Assembly: GCA_913009655.1 (NCBI GenBank)
Contig: CAJVWI010000008.1
Coordinates: 1 to 64,000, forward strand
DNA: 64,000 nt
Direction: 5' to 3'
Source: an uncultured Cryomorphaceae bacterium
Lineage (GTDB): Bacteria > Bacteroidota > Bacteroidia > Flavobacteriales > Schleiferiaceae
Below, piece after piece: positions 9,999-18,458 of the stretch (positions within the stretch are counted from its first letter, which is position 1; every line of letters begins with the position of its first letter). The notes beneath the pieces are model-generated. The model was not told the origin of the DNA and did not search any database. It saw nothing but the letters and a program-made list of their open reading frames with translations. The position numbers were made by a program, and so were the translations under genes.

Positions 9999-10707
9999 GC
10001 ATATTTATTAACTCTACAAGCAATGAAAAGCCAACCGCTGCATAGATATATGACTTTGACACGTGCATTTCAAATGCCTCAAAGATTAATACGAATCCAA
10101 TAAGAATCAAAAATGTCAAAGCTAATATTTGCAATGAAGGGAATCTTTCCACCAATCGAGAGATCACCCCGCTAAAGCCGAGCATTACAATCATTGCAAC
10201 AACTATTGCTGCTATCATAATAGGTAAATTATCAGTCATGCCAATAGCTGTAAGAATGCTATCAAAACTAAAAACAATATCCAATAAGGCCACCTGAAGT
10301 ATGATCCCGATAAAGCTTTTTCGGGCATTTATTTTAGATCCCATTTCGGGATTTTTATTTTCAACAAAAACAAAAAGCTCTTTGACAGATTTGATCAACA
10401 AGAAAACACCCCCAGAAAACAATATCAATCCCCTGCCCGTAAGTTCAAATGTTCCAATCGCAGAGAATGGCTCTGTTAATCCCATTATCCATTTTATGCT
10501 GAGTAACATTAATATTCTTGTTATTAATGCCAAACCAATACCAAAAGACCTTGCGCGAGCTCTGATCTCTTTGGGTAATTTATTGGTAAGAATACTAATG
10601 AAAATGATATTATCAATACCAAGTATAACTTCCATCAAAGAGAGAGTTAAAAAAGCAAAAAGCATATCAAGGGTTAAGAGATGTTCCATCTTAATTAATT
10701 CCAACAT
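9976..10707 (-). CDS. TerC family integral membrane protein
   Basis: 243 aa, LMEVILGIDNIIFISILTNKLPKE and LLDIVFSFDSILTAIGMT; TerC signature with paired Asp in TM helices. Confidence 0.9.
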   Translation of the reverse strand: MLELIKMEHLLTLDMLFAFLTLSLMEVILGIDNIIFISILTNKLPKEIRARARSFGIGLALITRILMLLSIKWIMGLTEPFSAIGTFELTGRGLILFSGGVFLLIKSVKELFVFVENKNPEMGSKINARKSFIGIILQVALLDIVFSFDSILTAIGMTDNLPIMIAAIVVAMIVMLGFSGVISRLVERFPSLQILALTFLILIGFVLIFEAFEMHVSKSYIYAAVGFSLLVELINMRARTRKT

Positions 10708-10754
10708 TTGTTCTTAAGACGATAAAAGTAACGCTTATCAAACTCTTAAACTAA

Positions 10755-10791
10755 GAATCCCCTTGGTTATAAGTTATAATCAAGGGGATTC
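10755..10791 (-). terminator. Near-perfect hairpin downstream of the 2117-aa gene
   Basis: GAATCCCCTTGGTTATAA-G-TTATAATCAAGGGGATTC; 11-bp outer stem continuing as an AT stem. Lies 20 nt past the stop at 10811. Confidence 0.7.
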
Positions 10792-10810
10792 AAATGATAA
10801 ATTAATTGGG

Positions 10811-13800
10811 TTACTGGATTATGGCGACATTAAAATTCTGTCTATAATCTTCTCCTATTAATCTTATGCTGTATATACCCGCCGGCAGATCAAAATTAGG
10901 AAGACTAGCATCTCCAATAGAATTGGTATTTATCTCTCCTTGATACAAAACTCTACCAAATCCGTCCACTACCTCATATTGAGCCGATGAGTTCGAAGAC
11001 CAACCCGAGACATTAAAAATCTGGGAGCCCCCTTTAGGATTTGGATAGATCTTTGCCTGAGTCCCAAATGCTGATTCATCAATATTGGTTTCATTTAATG
11101 TATGAACTGATGTATCTCCCAGTGCACATTGGTTTGATATAATCAATGTAACCGTGTAGTTCAATGAAGGTACTGAGTACAAATGCTGAATGAAATTAGC
11201 ACCCGTTGATGATGTTCCATCCCCCCAATACCATGTAAAAGTATTGGCATTTACTGAAGATGTAGCATCAAACTGGACTAACATTCCACTTGCAGTTGAG
11301 GAAACAATAAACCATGTGAACTCCGCAATTGGCTTAGTACATATTTCCAATGTATCTCCAACGGTGAGTGTATCTCCACAAATATTAAGGGCAGATAAAC
11401 TAACATAGTAGCTACCTCCAACCACATAAGTATTGGTTGGGTTAGCAAGACTACTTGTTTGCCCATCACCAAAGTCCCAGCTGATATTTGGGTAAACAGT
11501 GGAATCGAGACCACTTGTAAAGTCAGCCTGAAACTGATTCAAAGTATAAGCAAAAGGAGATATCATCGTATCACAAACGGTTACAACCTGATTGGCTGAA
11601 TCTATCTGTCCGCATTGATCAATAACAAGAAGCTTCACGGTATACATACCGTCATTGACATAATTATGAGTAGTTACAGGGCCAGAGCCACTGTTTCCAT
11701 CACCAAAAGTCCAGATATGATTCAATGAAGTTCCAGTACTAGCCGATCCATCTAGGTCTATGGCAAGGCCATTCTGCACTAGATTGAAAGATGCCACAGG
11801 CGGAGGACAAGTATTCGTACAAACCGCACTTCCTTCGAATTTATAGCCAGTTGTGAGATTCCCACCAGGTATATGGCTGGTAACTGTATCTCCAGAAGAA
11901 TTCATCAGATACCATCCTACTTGATTAGAGGCAAACCCAGTGTTAATAAACCTAACTCTAATAGTATCTCCATCACATACATTCATAGAGAATAATGCAG
12001 ACCCGCCAGATGTTAATGTGTAAGGAGTTATTATCGATCCTGTTGTGATACTTAGCTCATGGAAGGTCGTTCCTTGCCAATTGCTTACCCATCCATTTGA
12101 GTTTGCATCATTAAGCTCTAATGTATACTGACAACCGTTTGTACAGGTGAATAACTGAACAGCGATAGGCCCAACAGAATTAGAATAATCATTGGCACCG
12201 CACGAATCTTGAACATATATATCATATGCTGCGCCAGGATTCAAACCGGTCAAAGTATATGGATTAGAGGTTGTCGTAACCGTAGATCCTGAACCCGGAG
12301 TAAATCCTGAAAGTCCATATTCAATAATAGCAGTTCCTGAACCTCCACCTGTCCATGTGACAAGTGTGGAAGTAGCATTAAGAGGTGTCGCAACTATGTT
12401 ACTTGGATCTGGACATGTCGGCGCACTTGAAATACTAAAATCATCAATTGCAATATCACTGGATTGCGATGCATTGACATTTTGCTTTCTTGCCTTGAAC
12501 CTAACTTTCATGACCGGGCCGTAGCTCTGAGGTATAGTAATAACTCGCTCCTGCCAGCTATTTCCTTGTGCTCCCACTAGAGAATCTACAGATACCCATG
12601 AACCATTGACATTTTGGAAATCTATTCTCAATGAATTGATTGTAGTTCCATCCATATGATACCAAAAGCGTAGCTCTGGAAATGCTAGAGATGATATATC
12701 AATGGCAGGAGAAACTAGATATGCTATTTGCTCAAACGGTGTATAGGAAGCTTCAGTCAGGGCATAGTTTCCAAATCCTGAAGTGTGATCTGCACTCGGT
12801 CCAGTATTGCCCGTTGGCGTACCTCCCGTGCTGCCACCCCAATGATAGACTGCTGTTGCTGCAGTAGTACCTCCACTTGCAGGTGTTCTTGTCCAGCATG
12901 CTCCTATCGTTGAACCACCATTGTATCCTCCTGCATTATTTGCATTTGGTCCCGGGCTCCAATTAATATCAAAGTTCTCGGTATGCGGAGCAACTATTGT
13001 TGCGCAAAGAGTTGTTAGGGTATCTGCCTGACTCCAAGAACCAAAAGAGCTTGAAGAAGGACATGTCCGCCGTACCGATACAAAATATGTTGTTCCTGGA
13101 TTCAGTCCCGTCAACACATATGGAGATGACGTAACTGGAACCGTGGTTCCTGATCCCGGAACACCTCCCCAAAGTCCATAATTTAACTCAACACTGCCAG
13201 AAAAACTTGAAGTCCAACTTATCGTTCCTGTTGTTGTAGTGGTGGTCGTAACCTGCAAAGAAGGCACTCCAGAACATGGAGGAGCATTGTCAATTGTAAC
13301 ATCATCTATTGATATATCAGCTCTGTTATTGAAGCCTAGAGTCCGGTAACCAATCCAGTGGATTCTAACCTCATCTCCAACATAACTAGATAAGTCAATT
13401 ACCGCTTCCAACCATGCCGCATTTGAATTGGCCTGTTGTTGTCCTGTAAGACTCCATAAATGGGTGATGGCTCCATTGACCTCAGCCTTAACCGCCATGG
13501 AGTCTAATAAACTTCCATACATATGGTACCAAAAACGCAACTCGGGATTAGACAACGTATCTAAGTCTATAGTTGGCGAAATTAAGGTAGTATTTGCTGC
13601 TCCACTATAAGATTCGGTATACATATACTTTCCATTTCCAGAAGTATGGTCTCCAGATGGTCCAGTTTGTGTTGTTGGGGTTGTGCCTGTTCCCGGCCTC
13701 CACCAGTATGTAAGACTTGATGAAGAAATATTACTTCTATTCCAGCATGTGTCAATCGATCCATAAGTAAAACCTCCTGGGTCGTCATACCATTGAGAAG

Positions 13801-16800
13801 ATTCGAAGTCTTCAGCATACGGCGCAGTCAAGGTTCCACAGAGTGTCAATGCAGAAGCAGGTCCTTCCCATGCAGAAGTTGAAGATGCTGAGCAAGAATC
13901 CTTGACATAAAAATCATAACCTGTTTGAGAAGTAAGACCCGTTACGGTATAAGGGTTAGTTGCAGCAGCAACAAAAGTTCCAGCACCTTGAGTAAACCCT
14001 GCTGGTCCGTATTCTATCATCCAATTTGTCGCACCTCCAGTTGTCCAGGCAAGTTGAATAGAAGTTCCCGATAATGATGTCGCTGAGAGTAATGTAGGCG
14101 CAGGACATGCCGGAGCGTTATCAATCGTTACGTCATCTATCGCTATATCACCTCTACCCGCTCCCCCGCCTGTTGGCTTTTCACCACGGAAGCGAAGTTG
14201 AATACTGTCTCCCAGTAATGTTGTTGTCAAAGGTACTTTGACCTGCAGCCAGCTATTGCCCTGGTCGCCAGAGGAAGTATGTATTGTACTGTAAGATCCA
14301 CCGTTTATAGATATCGCTACACTGAAAGTTCCCATTTGATTTCCATATTGATGCTTCCAAAAAACCAATTCAGGATTACTAAGGGTATCCAAGTCAATTA
14401 TTGGAGTAAATAAATCTGCACTATTGCCATTGTTTCCGCTGGCCTCTATATAGGCGTAAGATCCACTTCCTGATGTGTGGTCAGAAGAAGGCCCAGTATT
14501 TCCTGAGGGAGTAGTTCCTGTACCTCCACCCCAATGGTAAGGCTGATTGAACCATGGTGTTCCGGTACCAGTAGAAGGATTGCGATTCCAGCATATATCT
14601 ATTGTTGATCCTGAATTTGAAAAGCCATTGCCTTCATCAAAGTTTAAATCAAAATCTTCTAAATATGGAGCAGTAATTGTTGCGCATGGTGTATTGAAAG
14701 TTACTGGACCTACCCAATCAGAAACATCTCCCAAACCACAACTGTCTCGAACATAAAATTCGTAAGAGGTGCCTGGAGTTAGACCTGTAATAGTAAATGG
14801 GTTTGTATTCGCTGAAGCAAAAGGCAGATAGGTTACTGCCCCCGTTTGACCGAAAGCAATATTCCAATTAGTAGCACCTCCAGAGGTCCATGATAGTGTA
14901 ACCGATGTTGCCGAACCTGAACTCACAGTCAGACCATAAGGATCTGGACAAGTAGGAGCCTCAATAATTCCAACCTCATCAATAGCTAAGTCACTCTGAT
15001 TGCCATTTCCTCTAACTGCTTTAAAACGAACCATTATGGTATCGGAAGTTGCGGCTAGAGTGAACGTAGTATCCTTCCATGCTGCATTCGCGGCAGTTTG
15101 CTGAGCTCCAGAAAATACCAGCGTGGGAGATCCCCACCCATTGGAAGGAGTCCAAATTTCAAAGCTTAAGGATCCCATAGAATTACCAAATGCATGATAA
15201 CTAAAAGTCAATGCAGGAATAGTAAGCGAAGACACATCAACAGGAGGCATTCTCAAATATGCAATTTGCCCTGTTAAACCACTGGATGACTCTGTGTAGG
15301 CGAAATTTCCTGAACCACTGACATCTTGGGAAGGGCTTTGGTATGTGGTTGGTGGGTCGCTTCGAATATTCCAAGAATAGGGATCCGCTGCACTTGTACA
15401 TCCCTCAGGATCTCTGAACCAGCAGGTGGCCAGTGCATCACCAGTATTGTATATGCCCGTACCGTCTGACCAGGCTGTTCCATCAAAATTTTCTGTAAAC
15501 GGAACCACTGGGGCACACAAGGTTTGAACAGTTATTGGACCGTACCATGAACTTGTGTCTCCGGGTCCACATATTGACCTTACAAAGACGTCATATGTTT
15601 GTCCTGGTGATGCACCAGTCAATGTACCTGACGTTCCTGAAAAAGGAGTTCCAATTAAAGAATTTGTACCTAAGGTTCCTTTTAACTGATAGTCATTAGA
15701 TGTACCCGTCACTACAAAAGCTGCCTCAGTAAAGCCAACATTAGTCGATACTAATCCCGTTGGAGCAGGACATGTTGGACCATTTTCAAAAGTAATATCG
15801 TCGATAGCGATATCTCCTGTATTTCCAAAAGAACGAACGCCTTTAAATCTTATTCGAATAGTATCATTAGAGAGTCCAGCTAGTGAGACATTAATGCTAT
15901 CCCAAGCAACAGTGGAAGACGTTTGCACTGCACCTGAATGAGTCCATACACTATTTTGCCAACCACTAGAAGGAGTCCAGACATCCAAAGAAAGAGTACC
16001 TGTATTGTTTCCGTACATGTGTCTCCAAAAAGTAACACTTGGACTTGTCAAAGCACTGATATCTATTAATGGAGAAGTTACAAGAGCAATATCCTGATAA
16101 CCTCCTCCACTAGCTTCTGTGTATAAATATTTTCCAGCTGCAGTTCCCGAAGTGTGGTCTGAACTAGGTCCTGTATTATTTGTTGGCGTTCCGCCATCTT
16201 GCGTACCCCAGGCAAAAGGCTGGCCTCCTCCTGTTCCTGTAGGAGCTTGAGGGTCTCTAGACCAGCAAGAATCTATGGTATTACCGGCATTGCTAAATCC
16301 TGTACCAGGATCCCATGCCGTGCCTGAAAAGGATTCCATGTATGGTGCGGCAATTGGATTGCAAAGCGTAGTTACAGTTAGCGGCCCAGCCCAAAGCGAA
16401 GAATTCCCTACTCCACAACTGTCACGTACATAGATATCATAGCTCGAAGCTGACATCAAACCTGTGACAGTAAGAGATGGTGAGGATGCTGAAATCCAAG
16501 GGGATGAGGTATTTGTTGGACTAAAACCTACCGTATCGTAACGGACTTGCCAATTTGAAGCACCTCCTGTTGTCCAGGATATATTTACAGAATTAGATAA
16601 TATTGTTGAGGCACTAAAAGCCGTCGGTAAAAAGCAAGTAGGAGCTGGTCCGTAACTCACTGTTATGGACCAAGATCCCGAATCTACTCTGTTTGTGTTG
16701 GAATCACATGCGCCACCTCCCCAGGACCTGAAAGCGTGCATATCAAAAATTATTTCACCCGTTACGGATAGCCCATTAGCAATTGAGACACTTGTTCGAT

Positions 16801-17164
16801 TGTATGTTTGCGTGCCAGAAGAGTTACCTGTCCCCTGTGAGATAACTGTTTCTGATAATCCTGTGGTGCGGCATGTAACATAACTATATTGCTCGCTCAT
16901 CCATCCATTTCCCGCAGCTGGTGCAGTCATGGCATATGAAATATCTACACCATACACCCAATTGTTGGCTGGAATTTGGGCGACAATAGAGTCAGGACAT
17001 GACGATACGCTCGATATTGTTGGACCAACTCCACCTATGTACAGTGTTGAAATTGATGGCCCTACATGGGAAAATGTAGAATCAACATTTTGTGCCTTTA
17101 GCCCAGAGCTAAAAACAAAAATCCCTAAAACTAAAATACTTTTTAAAAAACTCTTTGCCATCAT
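10811..17164 (-). CDS. Giant secreted multidomain protein: FN3-(MAM-FN3)x5, further domain, PKD domains, T9SS type A sorting domain
   Basis: 2117 aa, N-terminal signal peptide; repeats with TGPSSDHTSGxGxYxYTEAS...ELRFWYHMYG...GDIAIDDVTI (MAM-like) alternating with FN3-like LSWTTGGATNWxIEYGPxGFTPG...TGLTPGTxYDFYVRDSCG; C-terminal IYPNPKGG...LPAGIYSIRLIGEDYRQNFNVAIIQ. Confidence 0.88.
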   Translation of the reverse strand: MMAKSFLKSILVLGIFVFSSGLKAQNVDSTFSHVGPSISTLYIGGVGPTISSVSSCPDSIVAQIPANNWVYGVDISYAMTAPAAGNGWMSEQYSYVTCRTTGLSETVISQGTGNSSGTQTYNRTSVSIANGLSVTGEIIFDMHAFRSWGGGACDSNTNRVDSGSWSITVSYGPAPTCFLPTAFSASTILSNSVNISWTTGGASNWQVRYDTVGFSPTNTSSPWISASSPSLTVTGLMSASSYDIYVRDSCGVGNSSLWAGPLTVTTLCNPIAAPYMESFSGTAWDPGTGFSNAGNTIDSCWSRDPQAPTGTGGGQPFAWGTQDGGTPTNNTGPSSDHTSGTAAGKYLYTEASGGGYQDIALVTSPLIDISALTSPSVTFWRHMYGNNTGTLSLDVWTPSSGWQNSVWTHSGAVQTSSTVAWDSINVSLAGLSNDTIRIRFKGVRSFGNTGDIAIDDITFENGPTCPAPTGLVSTNVGFTEAAFVVTGTSNDYQLKGTLGTNSLIGTPFSGTSGTLTGASPGQTYDVFVRSICGPGDTSSWYGPITVQTLCAPVVPFTENFDGTAWSDGTGIYNTGDALATCWFRDPEGCTSAADPYSWNIRSDPPTTYQSPSQDVSGSGNFAYTESSSGLTGQIAYLRMPPVDVSSLTIPALTFSYHAFGNSMGSLSFEIWTPSNGWGSPTLVFSGAQQTAANAAWKDTTFTLAATSDTIMVRFKAVRGNGNQSDLAIDEVGIIEAPTCPDPYGLTVSSGSATSVTLSWTSGGATNWNIAFGQTGAVTYLPFASANTNPFTITGLTPGTSYEFYVRDSCGLGDVSDWVGPVTFNTPCATITAPYLEDFDLNFDEGNGFSNSGSTIDICWNRNPSTGTGTPWFNQPYHWGGGTGTTPSGNTGPSSDHTSGSGSYAYIEASGNNGNSADLFTPIIDLDTLSNPELVFWKHQYGNQMGTFSVAISINGGSYSTIHTSSGDQGNSWLQVKVPLTTTLLGDSIQLRFRGEKPTGGGAGRGDIAIDDVTIDNAPACPAPTLLSATSLSGTSIQLAWTTGGATNWMIEYGPAGFTQGAGTFVAAATNPYTVTGLTSQTGYDFYVKDSCSASSTSAWEGPASALTLCGTLTAPYAEDFESSQWYDDPGGFTYGSIDTCWNRSNISSSSLTYWWRPGTGTTPTTQTGPSGDHTSGNGKYMYTESYSGAANTTLISPTIDLDTLSNPELRFWYHMYGSLLDSMAVKAEVNGAITHLWSLTGQQQANSNAAWLEAVIDLSSYVGDEVRIHWIGYRTLGFNNRADISIDDVTIDNAPPCSGVPSLQVTTTTTTTGTISWTSSFSGSVELNYGLWGGVPGSGTTVPVTSSPYVLTGLNPGTTYFVSVRRTCPSSSSFGSWSQADTLTTLCATIVAPHTENFDINWSPGPNANNAGGYNGGSTIGACWTRTPASGGTTAATAVYHWGGSTGGTPTGNTGPSADHTSGFGNYALTEASYTPFEQIAYLVSPAIDISSLAFPELRFWYHMDGTTINSLRIDFQNVNGSWVSVDSLVGAQGNSWQERVITIPQSYGPVMKVRFKARKQNVNASQSSDIAIDDFSISSAPTCPDPSNIVATPLNATSTLVTWTGGGSGTAIIEYGLSGFTPGSGSTVTTTSNPYTLTGLNPGAAYDIYVQDSCGANDYSNSVGPIAVQLFTCTNGCQYTLELNDANSNGWVSNWQGTTFHELSITTGSIITPYTLTSGGSALFSMNVCDGDTIRVRFINTGFASNQVGWYLMNSSGDTVTSHIPGGNLTTGYKFEGSAVCTNTCPPPVASFNLVQNGLAIDLDGSASTGTSLNHIWTFGDGNSGSGPVTTHNYVNDGMYTVKLLVIDQCGQIDSANQVVTVCDTMISPFAYTLNQFQADFTSGLDSTVYPNISWDFGDGQTSSLANPTNTYVVGGSYYVSLSALNICGDTLTVGDTLEICTKPIAEFTWFIVSSTASGMLVQFDATSSVNANTFTWYWGDGTSSTGANFIQHLYSVPSLNYTVTLIISNQCALGDTSVHTLNETNIDESAFGTQAKIYPNPKGGSQIFNVSGWSSNSSAQYEVVDGFGRVLYQGEINTNSIGDASLPNFDLPAGIYSIRLIGEDYRQNFNVAIIQ
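12420..16370 (-). repeat. Five in-frame coding repeats (about 830-860 bp period), each a MAM-like plus FN3-like module
   Basis: The GPSxDHTSG signature (or its degenerate version) recurs in the reverse strand near 16150, 15320, 14476, 13645 and 12783. Boundaries approximate. Confidence 0.8.
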
Positions 17165-17269
17165 TTATAATATTTTGATACGTAAATTTACATCTACTTT
17201 CCATACCCACAGCGCAATTGACGTGCCAAAATGTCAAAAAGAATTATTTTATTCCTTTAATTATATTTT

Positions 17270-18457
17270 ATGATCAGCTTGTTAAAGTTTCCTGAACAGA
17301 ATGAAATAGATGAGTTTATCGAGATAAATAAAGGCTTGAAGGTTGAAGACTTAAGATTAAAATACGACTTGAGAAGCGGTTTTCATGTGCACATAGACCA
17401 AATGGAAGTTCGTCAAAAAATGAGTCATAGATTTCCACTACTTAGCAAGCGAAAAAATTATATTTTCCCTAAACCTTCGCTACTATCTCAAGCAAGCTCT
17501 GAGGCAACATCCCTTTGGCGAGCAAATCAAATGTCTTTAATTGAGCCACTTACAAATGTTTTAGAAGTAACTGGCGGTTCAGGAATTGATACTTGGGGAC
17601 TTGAAAAAATAGGCGCGCAAAAAATTGATGTCTTGGAAACAAATAAAATGCTGTGCAACATACTCAATCACAATGCAGATATAATGGGAGGTGTAAGAAA
17701 TATATTCAGTACAAATGCAGATGATTTTACACCAAAAAAAAAATACAATTGGCTTTATGCAGACCCATCAAGAATTGACTCCAGCGGAAACAAGGTTTTT
17801 CATCCTGAAAAATGTTCTCCAAACTCATTAAAATTAATTAATAAATGGGAAAAATGGGCTGCTTATGTTGCTATTAAACTTTCTCCAATGCTGGATCCAC
17901 AAGAAGTCCTTAGGTGGTTTCCAAATTGTAAATTCCTTATAACTTTAAGCGTTGGAAAGGAGGTTAAAGAATTGATCATGATTTCTTCTCTAACTAATAA
18001 AACCGTCACTCAAAGATTAGCGGTAGACCTAAGTAATGACGGAAACGAAAATTATAGGCTTTTATTAGATACAGGTTTAAAATATGAAATCTCATCTAAC
18101 CCCCTGACATACATATATGATCCAGATCCGGCAATAGTAGCATCTAATGGGGTATCTTTTGTTTGCAACAAATGGAATTTAAAAACACTTAATATCAACA
18201 GTAGAATTCTTACTTCATCGGAATTTCATTCCAATTTTCCAGGAAGAATATTTACTGTTATGAAAAAAGAAAAACCCTATGAATTCTATTGGCCATATGG
18301 TGCGTCCGTTGTCTCGAGAAATTTCCCGTCTAAAGCAGAAGAAATAAAAAAACGTTTGAAATGCAAAGAAAATAAGGAACACTTTTTGTTTGCATATACT
18401 GATACATCAGCAAAGAAGTGGTTTCTTAGATGTAAAAGAATTTTCATAACGAAATGA
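17270..18457 (+). CDS. Class I SAM-dependent methyltransferase with THUMP-like domain
   Basis: 395 aa, EVTGGSGIDTWGLEKIGAQKIDVLETNKMLCNILNHNA, WLYADPSRIDSSGNKVF; C-terminal FPSKAEEIKKRLKCKENKEHFLFAYTD. Confidence 0.8.
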   Translation: MISLLKFPEQNEIDEFIEINKGLKVEDLRLKYDLRSGFHVHIDQMEVRQKMSHRFPLLSKRKNYIFPKPSLLSQASSEATSLWRANQMSLIEPLTNVLEVTGGSGIDTWGLEKIGAQKIDVLETNKMLCNILNHNADIMGGVRNIFSTNADDFTPKKKYNWLYADPSRIDSSGNKVFHPEKCSPNSLKLINKWEKWAAYVAIKLSPMLDPQEVLRWFPNCKFLITLSVGKEVKELIMISSLTNKTVTQRLAVDLSNDGNENYRLLLDTGLKYEISSNPLTYIYDPDPAIVASNGVSFVCNKWNLKTLNINSRILTSSEFHSNFPGRIFTVMKKEKPYEFYWPYGASVVSRNFPSKAEEIKKRLKCKENKEHFLFAYTDTSAKKWFLRCKRIFITK

Positions 18458-18458
18458 T

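Noticed and set aside
10301-10717. 138-aa plus-strand ORF
   Set aside because: Fully antisense to terC; no recognisable family features.
12420-16370. Regular spaced repeats considered as CRISPR or tandem satellite
   Set aside because: Period is ~840 bp, in frame, and encodes protein domains; no short palindromic repeats with spacers.
11190-16883. Multiple 60-80 aa ORFs on both strands inside the giant FN3/MAM gene
   Set aside because: They recur because the host gene is repetitive; no start context or family features supports them.
17270-18457. Methyltransferase next to large ORFs considered as a restriction-modification or BREX-like defence system
   Set aside because: Motifs match a THUMP-like SAM methyltransferase (DPSR) and the neighbours are secreted T9SS proteins; no nuclease or helicase partner present.
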